A stretch of DNA of 64,000 bases, taken from NCBI RefSeq assembly GCF_001570425.1, contig NZ_BCSX01000051.1, positions 186,001 to 250,000 of the forward strand, written 5' to 3'. This document shows positions 16,423-24,814 of this stretch, one piece after another. The notes under the pieces were generated by a model. The model was not told where the DNA came from, ran no database searches, and saw only the letters and a list, made by a program, of their open reading frames with translations. This DNA is from Mycolicibacterium brisbanense (GTDB taxonomy: Bacteria; Actinomycetota; Actinomycetes; Mycobacteriales; Mycobacteriaceae). A program made the position numbers and the translations under genes. The stretch's first letter is position 1. Each line of letters starts with the position of its first letter.

Positions 16423-18984
16423 TCACCCCAGATCGCCACCGGCCACGGGCAGCACCGTTCCGGTGATGTAGGACGCCTCGTCGGAGGCCAGGAAGCAGAT
16501 CGCAGCGGCCTGCTCATCGAGGGTTCCGTACCGGTGCAGAAGTGACGAGCCGAGGGTCTGCTCGATGTGGGCGTCGAACCAGGCCTGTTCGGTGTCGTTG
16601 ACGGGAACCGGTGTGCCGCGGGAGATCCGGCGCGGGGGAGCCTGGGTACCGCCGGGCGCGGTCGCGACGACGCGGATACCGGCGTCGGCGTACTCCATGG
16701 CCAGCGATGCGGTGATGGCGTTGATCCCGCCCTTGGCGGCCGAGTAGGGGATGCGGTGGATGCCCCGGGTGGCCGCGGAGGACACGTTCACGATCGTGCC
16801 CGCACCGCGGGATACCATGCCCGGCAGCACCGCGCGGCAGGCGTACAGCGTGGTCATCAGCGAGCGGTCGACCTCGGCGCGGATCTCGGCCTCGGTGAAC
16901 TCGGTGAACGGCTTGAAGTTGATGGCCCCGCCGACATTGTTGATCAGCACGTCGACCCGCCCGAACGACGAAAGTGCCTGCTGGGCCAGCGATTCAGCGC
17001 CCTGAAAATGCTCGAGGTCGACGGTCACCGCCACGGCGGTCAGTTCGTCGGCCAGTTCCTTGACCAGCTCCGAGCGGTCGGCGAGCACCAGCATGCCGCC
17101 TTCGGCGCCGATCCGGCGCGCGGTCTGCTCACCGATGCCCTGTGCGGCGCCGGTGACCACCACCACCTTCCCGGCGAACCGTCCAGGTGTGATGAACTTC
17201 GGTTGCTTCGCCGCCCTGGACGTTTCGGCATCGGCCATGGCGCGGCGCATGGTCTGCTTGGATCTGTCGGCGTGTGCGACGATGAGGGCCCGGGCGGCGT
17301 CGCGGTCGCCCGCCTCGAACGCGGTGACGATGTCCACGTGGTCCTGCGCGCACAGCGGGTGACACCAGGTGGCGTTGCGCAGCACCTCGCCCATGCGGCC
17401 CTTGACGCCGAGGGCCTGATAGGCGTGCAGCAGATGCTCGTTGCCGGTCAGACTGAAGAGGTAGTCGTGGAATGCGGCGTTGGTCTCGGTGTACTGGGCG
17501 GCGTCGACGAAATGGTCGCCGTCCACGTACGGCACGGTGGCGTCGGCGAGCAGCCGGTAGCCCGCCAGTTGCCTGCTGGACAGCCGGCCCAGGGTGAGTT
17601 CGAGCGCACCGAGTTCCAGGGCCTGCCTGGCCTCGAACAGCGCATCGGACTCGTGTACCTCGGGATGCTCCTCGCCGATCTGGTAACCGTCGTCGGTGAC
17701 GGGTGCTGTTGGTGCGGAGTGGGTTTCGCGGGTCGCGAAGATCTCCTGTCCGGCGATGCCACGGGCGCCGCACGCGATGAGCGTGCCGGGGTCGGGCATG
17801 ATGAGTTGTCCGGGCGGATTCTGCGACGAAACCCACTGTCCGGCAAGTATTTCGGCCGCAGGGAGCATGGTCTGGCCGGTGACGGCGCGGGCGTCGGGAG
17901 CGGTCTGCAGGATCTCGGTGGCGGCGCTCGCGGACACCGGCGGCATGTCTCGGGCCGGCGTGGGCTTCTCGCCGTGTGCGAGGGCGAACTTCTCGTAGAA
18001 GAATCCGCTCACGTCGATCCCGAATCCGGTGATGTGTCCGCGCACCGAGTCGACCATCGCCGGTGGCCCGCACAGGTATACCGCGACGTCGCCATGGTAT
18101 AGCTGCTCAGGACGCATCAGCGTCATCACCCGGCCCTTGTTGGCTGCGGTGCTGGCCGGGTCGGACACGCAGTGCTCCCAGGTGAAACCCGGTAACCTGT
18201 CCGCGATTTCGGCCAGGCTGGCGGTCTCGACCACATCGATGTCGGATTTGACGCCGTAGATCAGGTGGATCTTGCGGTGGCTGCCCGCGGCGGCCAAGGT
18301 GCGCAGCATCGACAGGATCGGTGCCAGTCCGGTGCCACCGGCCAGCATCAGCACCGGCCGGTCCGCCTCCCGCAGGAAGAACGATCCGTGCGGGCCGCTG
18401 AACGTGATCTCGTCGCCGACGGCGGCACGCCGGCCCAGATAGTCCGACATCAGGCCGCCCGGGCTGAGTTTCACCAGGAACGTCAGGCGATTGTCGTGCG
18501 GGGCGTTGGCGAACGAATATGAGCGCGTTTCGCCGCTGCCCGGGACGGTGATGTTGACGTACTGCCCCGGCAGGAACGCCAACTCGCTGCGGTTCGGGAT
18601 GTCGATCGAGAAGCGGATGGTGCTGTCGGACAACCGGTCAAGGGCCACCAATGTGCCGGTGTAGTGCGCGGCCTGGGTCTTGGCCACATCGGAGGTGCTG
18701 GCGATCTGCAGCACCAGGTCCGAGGTCGGCTTCATGCAGCAGGGCAGCACATAGCCGGCGGCGGCCTCGTCGTCGGAGAGGGCGTCGGAGATGTAGCTGC
18801 CACCGTCGTAGCTGCCGGATTCGCACAGCGCCTTGCAGGTGCCGCAGGCCCCGTCGCGGCAGTCCAGCGGGATGTTGATGCGCTGCCGGTAGGACGCGTC
18901 GGCAACGGTCTGGTCGTCGCGGCAGGTGATGAACCGCGTGACGCCGTCCTCGAAAGCCAGGGCCACGGAATGTATTGAGCTCAT
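16423..18984 (-). CDS. Fused benzoate dioxygenase reductase, FCD sensor domain and benzoate-diol dehydrogenase (BenC-FCD-BenD)
   Basis: One uninterrupted 853-codon frame with three modules. Residues 1-340 are BenC: a plant-type 2Fe-2S ferredoxin (Cys42, 47, 50 and 82), FAD-binding RSYSFAN and NADH-binding GGTGLAPILSML. After a linker, residues about 445-590 match the FCD ligand-binding domain of FadR-type GntR regulators, with His506, His549 and His571 at the metal positions and Asn502 where Asp is usual. Residues 600-853 are an SDR (TGAAQGIG 611-618, YSAAK 747-751) fitting BenD, which oxidises the cis-diol to catechol. It follows benB by 7 bp. No HTH is present. It would pass electrons from NADH to BenAB and regenerate NADH in the diol step. 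Confidence 0.93.
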   Translation of the reverse strand: MSSIHSVALAFEDGVTRFITCRDDQTVADASYRQRINIPLDCRDGACGTCKALCESGSYDGGSYISDALSDDEAAAGYVLPCCMKPTSDLVLQIASTSDVAKTQAAHYTGTLVALDRLSDSTIRFSIDIPNRSELAFLPGQYVNITVPGSGETRSYSFANAPHDNRLTFLVKLSPGGLMSDYLGRRAAVGDEITFSGPHGSFFLREADRPVLMLAGGTGLAPILSMLRTLAAAGSHRKIHLIYGVKSDIDVVETASLAEIADRLPGFTWEHCVSDPASTAANKGRVMTLMRPEQLYHGDVAVYLCGPPAMVDSVRGHITGFGIDVSGFFYEKFALAHGEKPTPARDMPPVSASAATEILQTAPDARAVTGQTMLPAAEILAGQWVSSQNPPGQLIMPDPGTLIACGARGIAGQEIFATRETHSAPTAPVTDDGYQIGEEHPEVHESDALFEARQALELGALELTLGRLSSRQLAGYRLLADATVPYVDGDHFVDAAQYTETNAAFHDYLFSLTGNEHLLHAYQALGVKGRMGEVLRNATWCHPLCAQDHVDIVTAFEAGDRDAARALIVAHADRSKQTMRRAMADAETSRAAKQPKFITPGRFAGKVVVVTGAAQGIGEQTARRIGAEGGMLVLADRSELVKELADELTAVAVTVDLEHFQGAESLAQQALSSFGRVDVLINNVGGAINFKPFTEFTEAEIRAEVDRSLMTTLYACRAVLPGMVSRGAGTIVNVSSAATRGIHRIPYSAAKGGINAITASLAMEYADAGIRVVATAPGGTQAPPRRISRGTPVPVNDTEQAWFDAHIEQTLGSSLLHRYGTLDEQAAAICFLASDEASYITGTVLPVAGGDLG

Positions 18985-18991
18985 GGCGATC

Positions 18992-19507
18992 CTAGAAGTG
19001 GTAGACGTCCACCACGTGGTGGATGTAGTCGTTCTTGAGCACGACGGTCTTGCGCCGGATCAACGGCTGCGCACCGGAGAAGTCGATGGTGTAGAAGGAG
19101 GTCCCGTAGTACGGGTCGACCGTCTTGTAGCGGAAATACATGGTGTGCCAGTTGAATCGGACGTCCACCAGATCGCCGCGGCGTTCGATGACTTCGACGT
19201 TGCTGATGTTGTGACTCGTGCGCGGTTCGGGCAGCGACGTCGCCGACGACCGCTCGGTGCGGATCCGGAACACCCGGTCGGCCAGGCCGCCCTTGTTGGC
19301 GTAGTAGATGAGCGAGATGTCCCGTTGCGGATCGGTCACCAGCTGATCGTCATCGGTCCACGACGGCATCCAGTAGACGACGTCGTCGGCGTAGCAGTCC
19401 AGCCACTTCTCGAATTCACGGTCGTCGAGGTAGCGGGCCTCGCGGTAAAGAAACTGTTCGATTGCGTTCTGGGTGATGAGTTTTGCGGCCTGCTCGGTGC
19501 TGGTCAT
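18992..19507 (-). CDS. benB: Benzoate 1,2-dioxygenase, small (beta) subunit
   Basis: A 171-residue ring-hydroxylating dioxygenase beta subunit with the NTF2-like fold (FLYREARYLDDREFEKWL near the N terminus, then NISNVEV and the C-terminal YIHHVVDVYHF). Beta subunits are structural members of the alpha3beta3 oxygenase. It starts one base after the benA stop and ends 7 bp before the benCD fusion, giving the classic benA-B-C-D order. ATG 19507 was chosen over longer in-frame extensions because it sits at the benA stop and gives the family's length. Confidence 0.94.
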   Translation of the reverse strand: MTSTEQAAKLITQNAIEQFLYREARYLDDREFEKWLDCYADDVVYWMPSWTDDDQLVTDPQRDISLIYYANKGGLADRVFRIRTERSSATSLPEPRTSHNISNVEVIERRGDLVDVRFNWHTMYFRYKTVDPYYGTSFYTIDFSGAQPLIRRKTVVLKNDYIHHVVDVYHF

Positions 19508-19508
19508 G

Positions 19509-20876
19509 TCACTTCCCGCTTTCCTGCGCCACGGCCGCCCGCATGGTCTGCAGCCAATACCCGTGCTGGACGGGGTAGAGGCCCTCGTCCTCGTTCTTGA
19601 CCCCCGCCGACACCACACCGTGCATGCCCAGCGACTCCGCGAGCGGGTCGGGGCCGGAAAGCCAGTGCTGCGCACCGCGACTCATGTCGTTCCACGGTGC
19701 GGCGGTCGCGCGGAAGGTCAACTGGCAAGACCGGAACTCCTCCAGATCGTCCGGGGTGGCCATGCCGGAGGCGTTGAAGAAGTCCTCGTACTGCCGGATC
19801 CGCTGGGCCCGGGCGGTGTCGCTCTCGCCTTTCGGGGCGATGCAGTAGATGGTGACCTCGGTCTTGTCCGGCGCGATGGGGCGGAAATGCCGGATCTGCG
19901 TCGAAAACTGGTCCATCAGATACAGATTCGGGTAAAGGCAGAGATTGCGTGAGCCCTTCACCATGAACTCGCCCTTGGCCTCGCCGTGCTGCGCCTTGAG
20001 CTGCGCGAGCTGATCCCACAGTGGGCGATCCTGCGGGTTGGCCGCCCACGTCCACAGGCACAGGTGCCCGTGCGGGAACGACCAGTAGCCACCACCGGAC
20101 TTGCCCCACCCTCCGGCGTCGAGCACCTTGGCCTCGTTGGCGGATTCGCCGGTGCCTCGCCTGCTGGTGGTGGCGGCGTAGTTCCAGTGCGTCGCGGTGA
20201 CGTGATAGCCGTCGGCACCGTTCTCCGCCTGCACTTTCCAGTTGCCGTCGTAGGTGTAGGTCGACGATCCGCGCAGTACCTCAAGACCGTCGGGGGACTG
20301 ATCGACGAGCATGTCGATCACCGCCGTCGCGTCGCCGAGATGCTCGGTCAGGGGCAGCACATCAGGGTTGAGGCTGCCGAACAGAAAGCCCCGGTAGCTG
20401 TCGAATTTCGGCACTGCCGTCATGTTGTGCGAGCCGCCCGAGTCGAAGGTGTCCGGGTAGCCGGCGCCCTCGGGATCCTTGACCTTCAGCAGAGATCCGT
20501 CGTTGCGGAACGTCCACCCGTGGAACGGGCATGTCAGTGTCATCCTGTTGTCGGTCTTGCGCCGGCAGATCATCGCGCCGCGGTGCGCGCAGGCATTGAT
20601 GAGACAGTGCAGTTCGCCGTTGCGGTCGCGGGTGATGACCACGGGCTGGCGGCCGATGTAGGTGGTGAAGTAGTCGCCGGGGCGGGGCAGCTGGCTCTCA
20701 TGCGCCAGATAGATCCAGTTGCCTTCGAAGATGTGCTTCATCTCCAGTTCGAAGATGTCTTCGTCGGTGAAGATGCGGCGGTTGGTGCGGAACAGACCAG
20801 CGGCCGGATCGTCGATGACGGCGTCGGCCAACACGGCCTCGACGCGGTGCAGATGCTCGGTGGTCGGTGCGCTCAT
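19509..20876 (-). CDS. benA: Benzoate 1,2-dioxygenase, large (alpha) subunit
   Basis: A 455-residue catalytic subunit. The Rieske centre is Cys96-x-His98 and Cys116-x2-His119 (CAHRG, CPFHGW). The mononuclear iron region ENGADGYHVTATHW supplies His225 and His230, with bridging Asp222. It adds O2 to benzoate to give the 1,2-cis-dihydrodiol carboxylate, using electrons from BenC. ATG 20876 has a strong GGAGGG site. It heads the minus-strand benA-benB-benCD operon, divergent from lysR-catB-catA-catC across a 212-bp intergenic region with two inverted repeats. Related aminobenzoate or toluate dioxygenases are alternatives; the adjacent cat genes favour benzoate. Confidence 0.95.
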   Translation of the reverse strand: MSAPTTEHLHRVEAVLADAVIDDPAAGLFRTNRRIFTDEDIFELEMKHIFEGNWIYLAHESQLPRPGDYFTTYIGRQPVVITRDRNGELHCLINACAHRGAMICRRKTDNRMTLTCPFHGWTFRNDGSLLKVKDPEGAGYPDTFDSGGSHNMTAVPKFDSYRGFLFGSLNPDVLPLTEHLGDATAVIDMLVDQSPDGLEVLRGSSTYTYDGNWKVQAENGADGYHVTATHWNYAATTSRRGTGESANEAKVLDAGGWGKSGGGYWSFPHGHLCLWTWAANPQDRPLWDQLAQLKAQHGEAKGEFMVKGSRNLCLYPNLYLMDQFSTQIRHFRPIAPDKTEVTIYCIAPKGESDTARAQRIRQYEDFFNASGMATPDDLEEFRSCQLTFRATAAPWNDMSRGAQHWLSGPDPLAESLGMHGVVSAGVKNEDEGLYPVQHGYWLQTMRAAVAQESGK

Positions 20877-20933
20877 GGATGCCCTCCAGCAGATCGGATA
20901 TTGGCACCTTCCCACCGCGTGGTACCCGTCACA

Positions 20934-20960
20934 CCAGGCCTATTGCTAGTCCTGGCCTGG
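20934..20960. promoter_or_regulatory. Inverted repeat between benA and lysR (inner element)
   Basis: Perfect 7-bp arms CCAGGCC and GGCCTGG separated by 13 bp, 58 bp upstream of the benA start codon. It could be an operator or a leader hairpin of the ben transcript. It lies 1 bp from the longer inverted repeat beginning at 20962. Confidence 0.4.
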
Positions 20961-20961
20961 G

Positions 20962-20994
20962 GCGTGATTGATCAATGCTCACGATCAATCGCGC
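20962..20994. promoter_or_regulatory. Inverted-repeat operator between benA and lysR-catBAC
   Basis: Arms GCGTGATTGATC and GATCAATCGCGC pair over 12 positions with one mismatch, around a 9-bp spacer. It is centrally placed in the divergent ben/cat promoter region, which suggests binding by the adjacent LysR regulator or by another local factor. Binding is inferred from position and symmetry only. Confidence 0.6.
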
Positions 20995-21088
20995 GAAACT
21001 GTGTCCTTGTCATGTATGGATCGCGCTCTTAGCCTGGGATTCAGTGTCGCCCGTCACAGGCGGCGGCGCCGGAACCCAGGAGGTGGAC

Positions 21089-21991
21089 ATGGAGCTTCGG
21101 CACCTGCGCTACTTCGCCGCCGTCGCCGAGACGTGCCACTTCGGGCAAGCCGCCGACCAGCTGCATGTCGCGCAGCCGGCACTGTCCTACGCGATCCGGC
21201 AGCTCGAAGCCGAACTCGACGTGACCCTTTTCAACCGGACCACCCGCCAGGTCGAACTGACCGCGGCGGGGGAGTTCCTGCAGACCGAGGCCGCCCGCAT
21301 CCTCGGCGGGGTCGACGACGCGGTGCGCGGCGTGCGGCGCATCGCCGCCGGACGCAGCGGGCTGATCCGATTGGGATTGACTGGGACGGCGGCGTTTTCG
21401 CACCTGCCACGCATCGCCCGGGTGGTCAAGCGCGAGCTGCCTGATGTCGCACTGGAGATCCGGGCCGACATGCTCACCCCCGACCAGTGCGATGCGCTGC
21501 GGGCCGGAGCGCTCGATCTCGGCGTCCTGCGTCCCCCTGCCGTCGGCGCGGACGTGCAGCTGCGCACCATCGAGGTCGAGCCACTCATCCTGGCGGTGTC
21601 GGTGGACCACCGGCTCGCCGTCGAGCCGGTCGTCTCCATGTCGGACCTGCGCGACGAGCCGTTCATCGTCTATGGCAGCCGCGATTCGGCCGTCAACGCG
21701 GCCGTGTTGCGCAGCTGCCGGGACGCCGGCTACGCGCCACACCAGGAGCACCGGGCTCCGGGTACCGCCGTGCTGCTCGCACTGGTCGCCGCAGGCCTCG
21801 GTGTCGCGGTGGTGCCGCAGTCGGTGCGGGCGCTGCCGCTGGACGGGCTGGTGTTCCGCGACCTGCTCGACGCACAGCACGTGGAGCTGTCGCTGGCCTG
21901 GCGTACCGGTGAGGACAACCCGCTGCTGCAGGCCGTACTCGACCTGCTCACCACCGCTCTTGTCACCGATTCCGTTGGGAGACAACGATGA
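21089..21991 (+). CDS. LysR-family regulator of the cat/ben genes
   Basis: A 300-residue LysR activator with HTH residues 1-60 (MELRHLRYFAAV, VAQPALSYAI) and an effector domain resembling CatR/BenM/CatM, which respond to cis,cis-muconate or benzoate. ATG 21089 has an AGGAGG site and avoids a 38-codon upstream extension that runs through the promoter region. Its stop overlaps the catB start (ATGA), so it is co-transcribed with catB-catA-catC, while benA is divergent. Controlling both operons from the shared 212-bp region is the likely role. Its effector is not visible from sequence. Confidence 0.88.
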   Translation: MELRHLRYFAAVAETCHFGQAADQLHVAQPALSYAIRQLEAELDVTLFNRTTRQVELTAAGEFLQTEAARILGGVDDAVRGVRRIAAGRSGLIRLGLTGTAAFSHLPRIARVVKRELPDVALEIRADMLTPDQCDALRAGALDLGVLRPPAVGADVQLRTIEVEPLILAVSVDHRLAVEPVVSMSDLRDEPFIVYGSRDSAVNAAVLRSCRDAGYAPHQEHRAPGTAVLLALVAAGLGVAVVPQSVRALPLDGLVFRDLLDAQHVELSLAWRTGEDNPLLQAVLDLLTTALVTDSVGRQR

Positions 21992-23091
21992 AGATCACCC
22001 AGATCGAAGCAATCCCGTTCAGGGTGCCGTATCGCAAGCCGCTGAAGTTCGCCTCCGGCGAGGTGCACGCCGCCGAGCACGTGCTCGTGCGGGTGCACAC
22101 CGACGACGGCGTCGTCGGCGTCGCCGAGGCGCCACCGCGGCCCTTCACCTACGGCGAGACCCAGCGCGGCATCATCGCGGTGATCGACGGGATCTTCGCG
22201 CCGCAGCTCGTCGGCCTGGCCCTGACCGAGCGGGAAGTCGCGGCGGCCCGGATGGCCCGCACGATCGGCAACCCGACCGCCAAAGCCGCTGTCGACATGG
22301 CCATGTGGGACGCGTTCGGGCGCACCCTCGGCCTGCCTGTCACCGATCTGCTCGGCGGCTACACCGACCGGATGCGCGTGAGCCACATGCTCGGATTCGC
22401 CGAGCCGGCCCGCATGGTCGCCGAGGCCGAACGGATGCGCGAGCAGTACGGCATCACCACGTTCAAGGTGAAGGTCGGCCGTAAGCCGGTCTCGCTGGAC
22501 ACCGCGGTCGTGCGGGCGCTGCGCGAGCGCTTCGGTGACACCGTCGAGCTCTACGTCGACGGCAACCGCGGCTGGTCGGCCGCCGAATCGCTGCGGGCGA
22601 TGAACGAGATGGCCGATCTGGGGCTGTTGTTCGCCGAGGAGCTGTGCCCGGCCGACGACGTGCTCGGGCGACGCTGGCTCGTCGGGAAGCTCGGCGTGCC
22701 GTTCATCGCCGACGAATCCGTGCCGACCCCGGCCGACGTGACCCGTGAGGTGCTCGCCGGCGCGGCGACCGCGGTCAGCATCAAGACCGCACGCACGGGC
22801 TTCACCGGCTCGGCCCGCGTGCTGCACCTCGCCGAAGGGCTCGGCGTGGACGTGGTGATGGGCAACCAGATCGACGGTCAGATCGGCACGGCGTGTGCCG
22901 TGGCGTTCGGTGCGGCGTCCCCGCTGACCACCCGCTACGCCGGCGAGCTGTCGAACTTCCTCGACATGAGCGACGACCTGCTGACCGAGCCGCTGCAGAT
23001 CAGTGACGGGTACCTGCACCGCCGGCCCGGAGCGGGGCTCGGCATCGACATCGACCCCGACAAGCTCGCCACCTACCGCACCGACCTGTGA
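21988..23091 (+). CDS. catB: Muconate cycloisomerase
   Basis: A 367-residue enolase-superfamily enzyme that lactonises cis,cis-muconate to muconolactone. The acid-base lysines are K160-x-K162 (FKVKVG) and K266 (SIKTART); magnesium ligands are Asp191 in VDGN, a Glu at 217-218 and Asp242 in ADES. Length is normal for the family. Translation is coupled to lysR by an ATGA overlap. The gap to catA contains a long hairpin. Chloromuconate cycloisomerase is a possible variant, but no chlorocatechol genes accompany it. Confidence 0.94.
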   Translation: MKITQIEAIPFRVPYRKPLKFASGEVHAAEHVLVRVHTDDGVVGVAEAPPRPFTYGETQRGIIAVIDGIFAPQLVGLALTEREVAAARMARTIGNPTAKAAVDMAMWDAFGRTLGLPVTDLLGGYTDRMRVSHMLGFAEPARMVAEAERMREQYGITTFKVKVGRKPVSLDTAVVRALRERFGDTVELYVDGNRGWSAAESLRAMNEMADLGLLFAEELCPADDVLGRRWLVGKLGVPFIADESVPTPADVTREVLAGAATAVSIKTARTGFTGSARVLHLAEGLGVDVVMGNQIDGQIGTACAVAFGAASPLTTRYAGELSNFLDMSDDLLTEPLQISDGYLHRRPGAGLGIDIDPDKLATYRTDL

Positions 23092-23092
23092 C

Positions 23093-23135
23093 TTGTGGAG
23101 TTTCAACCGTCCTCAGCACGGCTGAAACTCCACAA
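23093..23135 (+). repeat. Perfect 13-bp inverted repeat (hairpin) between catB and catA
   Basis: Arms TTGTGGAGTTTCA (23093-23105) and TGAAACTCCACAA (23123-23135) are exact reverse complements. Inside, CCGT and ACGG can extend the stem past one mismatch, leaving a 7-nt loop. There is no T-run after it, so a simple intrinsic terminator is unlikely; an operator, RNA-processing or stability element within the cat operon fits better. It starts 2 bp after the catB stop codon. Confidence 0.75.
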
Positions 23136-23162
23136 ATCACTCGAAACAGAAGGGAATTGACC

Positions 23163-24017
23163 ATGACCACCACCGAGAAGGCCTCGGCCGCCGCGTCCGG
23201 AGCCTCGGCCACCGAGCGGTTCCACACCGACAAGTCACCGTTCGAGGCGGTGCGTGACGTCCCGGCAGAGCGAGTCGACATGCTGGCCCGCGAAGTCCTC
23301 GACGCCGTGCACGCGACCATCCGCCGCCACCGGGTCAGCTACGACGAGTACAACGCACTCAAGGCGTGGCTCATCGGCGTCGGCCAGGACGGGGAGTGGC
23401 CGCTGTTCCTCGACGTCTGGGTCGAGCACGTCGTCGAGGACGTGGCGACGTCGCACCGGCACGGCAACAAGGGCAGCATCGAGGGCCCGTACTACGTTCC
23501 CGACGCGCCGGAACTGGGCGCCGACGCGACGTTGCCGATGCGCGACGGCGAGGCGGGCACGCCGCTGGTCTGGGAGGGGCAGATCACCTCAACCGACGGA
23601 AAACCGTTGGCGGGCAAGGTGGAACTGTGGCATGCCGACTCCGACGGGTTCTACTCGCAGTTCGCCCCCGGCATCCCGCAATGGAACCTGCGCGGCAGCA
23701 TCTCCGCCGGGGCCGACGGCCGATTCCGCATCACCACCATCCGGCCCGCGCCCTACCAGATCCCCACCGACGGCTCGTGCGGCAAGCTCATCGCGGCGGC
23801 CGGCTGGCACGCCTGGCGCCCGGCGCATCTGCACGTCAAGGTCTCCGCGCCCGGGCACGAATTGCTCACCGCGCAGCTGTACTTCCCGGGTGATCCGCAC
23901 AACGGCGACGACATCGCCGACGCGGTCAAGCCCGAGCTGATGCTGGCCCCGGTGGCTCAGCCCGACGGCAGCGAGCGTGTGCAGTACGGGTTCGTGCTCG
24001 ATCCGGCGGGTGCCTGA
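23163..24017 (+). CDS. catA: Catechol 1,2-dioxygenase
   Basis: A 284-residue intradiol dioxygenase that converts catechol and O2 to cis,cis-muconate. The non-haem Fe(III) ligands are readable: Tyr111 (IEGPYY), Tyr198 (RPAPY), and His222 and His224 (PAHLHV). The N-terminal helical dimerisation domain is present (residues 30-100). ATG 23163 follows an AGAAGG site; longer in-frame starts would translate the upstream hairpin. The stop and the catC start overlap as TGATG. It lies downstream of catB, so the order is catB-A-C. Confidence 0.96.
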   Translation: MTTTEKASAAASGASATERFHTDKSPFEAVRDVPAERVDMLAREVLDAVHATIRRHRVSYDEYNALKAWLIGVGQDGEWPLFLDVWVEHVVEDVATSHRHGNKGSIEGPYYVPDAPELGADATLPMRDGEAGTPLVWEGQITSTDGKPLAGKVELWHADSDGFYSQFAPGIPQWNLRGSISAGADGRFRITTIRPAPYQIPTDGSCGKLIAAAGWHAWRPAHLHVKVSAPGHELLTAQLYFPGDPHNGDDIADAVKPELMLAPVAQPDGSERVQYGFVLDPAGA

Positions 24018-24295
24018 TGCTGTTTCACGTCCGGATGGACGTCCGCATCCCCCACGACATGGATCCCGACGTGGTCGCACACACCGTCGCGCGGGAGAAG
24101 GCCTACTCGCAGCAGCTGCAGCGGTCCGGCAAGTGGCCGCACATCTGGCGGATCGTCGGTGAGTACTCGAACTTCTCGATCTTCGACGTCGAGTCCAACG
24201 ACGAGCTGCACACGTTGATCTCTGGCCTACCGCTGTTCCCCTACATGGACATCCATGTGACGCCGCTGGCGCATCACCCCTCCGACATCAACTAG
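24017..24295 (+). CDS. catC: Muconolactone isomerase
   Basis: A 92-residue small ferredoxin-like subunit of the oligomeric enzyme that moves the muconolactone double bond to give beta-ketoadipate enol-lactone, the substrate of PcaD. The family start MLFHVRMDVRIPHDM and the GLPLFPYMDIHV C-terminal motif are both present. It is coupled to catA by a one-base overlap. Its stop codon overlaps that of the convergent ybaK, which marks the downstream border of the first catabolic island. Confidence 0.95.
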   Translation: MLFHVRMDVRIPHDMDPDVVAHTVAREKAYSQQLQRSGKWPHIWRIVGEYSNFSIFDVESNDELHTLISGLPLFPYMDIHVTPLAHHPSDIN

Positions 24296-24777
24296 GCGGT
24301 GATGTCGGCCGTCACCGCGTCGGTGGCGCGGATCAGGTCGGCCGGTGCCAGCGACACATCCCAGCCGCGCTTGCCCGCACTGCACAGCACCCGCTCGAAG
24401 TTCAGCGCCGAGGCGTCCACGACGGTCGGCAGCGGTTTGCGCTGACCCAACGGCGATATGCCGCCGAGCACGTACCCCGACGAACGCTGGGCTGCGGCCG
24501 GATCGGCCATCTCGGCTTTCGGCACCCCCAGGGCAGCGGCCGCCGCCTTCAGCGACAGCTTGGCCGGCACCGGCACGACGGCCACCGCCAGGCCCTTGGG
24601 CAGGGCTATGACGAGGGTTTTGAACACCTGCTCGGCGATCACTCCTGCCGCCGCGAGCTCGGCCACGGCCTCTGCGCCGAACGATTCATTGCGGGGGTCG
24701 TGGTGGTATTGCACCACTTCGTGATCGATGCCCGCCGCGACGAGAGCCGCGATGGCCGGGGTCGCTGCGCGTGCCAC
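24292..24777 (-). CDS. ybaK: YbaK-type Cys-tRNA(Pro)/Cys deacylase
   Basis: A 161-residue member of the YbaK/ProX trans-editing family, which hydrolyses mischarged Cys-tRNA(Pro). Family segments seen are the N-terminal ALVAAGIDHEVVQYHHDP, VFKTLVIAL, the KAAAAALGVPKAEMA helix and the C-terminal GGISPLGQRKPLP. The start is GTG at 24777. In M. tuberculosis this position is recalled to hold two short annotated fragments (Rv3224A/Rv3224B); here the gene is intact. It is convergent with catC and divergent from sigH. Confidence 0.9.
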   Translation of the reverse strand: MARAATPAIAALVAAGIDHEVVQYHHDPRNESFGAEAVAELAAAGVIAEQVFKTLVIALPKGLAVAVVPVPAKLSLKAAAAALGVPKAEMADPAAAQRSSGYVLGGISPLGQRKPLPTVVDASALNFERVLCSAGKRGWDVSLAPADLIRATDAVTADITA

Positions 24778-24814
24778 CGGGCCAGGTTAGCCCGAAATTG
24801 GCCCAAAACCGCCC

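Noticed and set aside
16567..18102. Plus-strand open frame of over 500 codons opposite the benCD fusion
   Set aside because: The opposite strand holds BenC, FCD and BenD motifs throughout; this frame shows none.
16423..18984. benC and benD as separate genes with a false join
   Set aside because: No stop codon interrupts the frame and the linker and FCD-like region are continuous in one frame, so the fusion is accepted as read; a sequencing error cannot be excluded without raw data.
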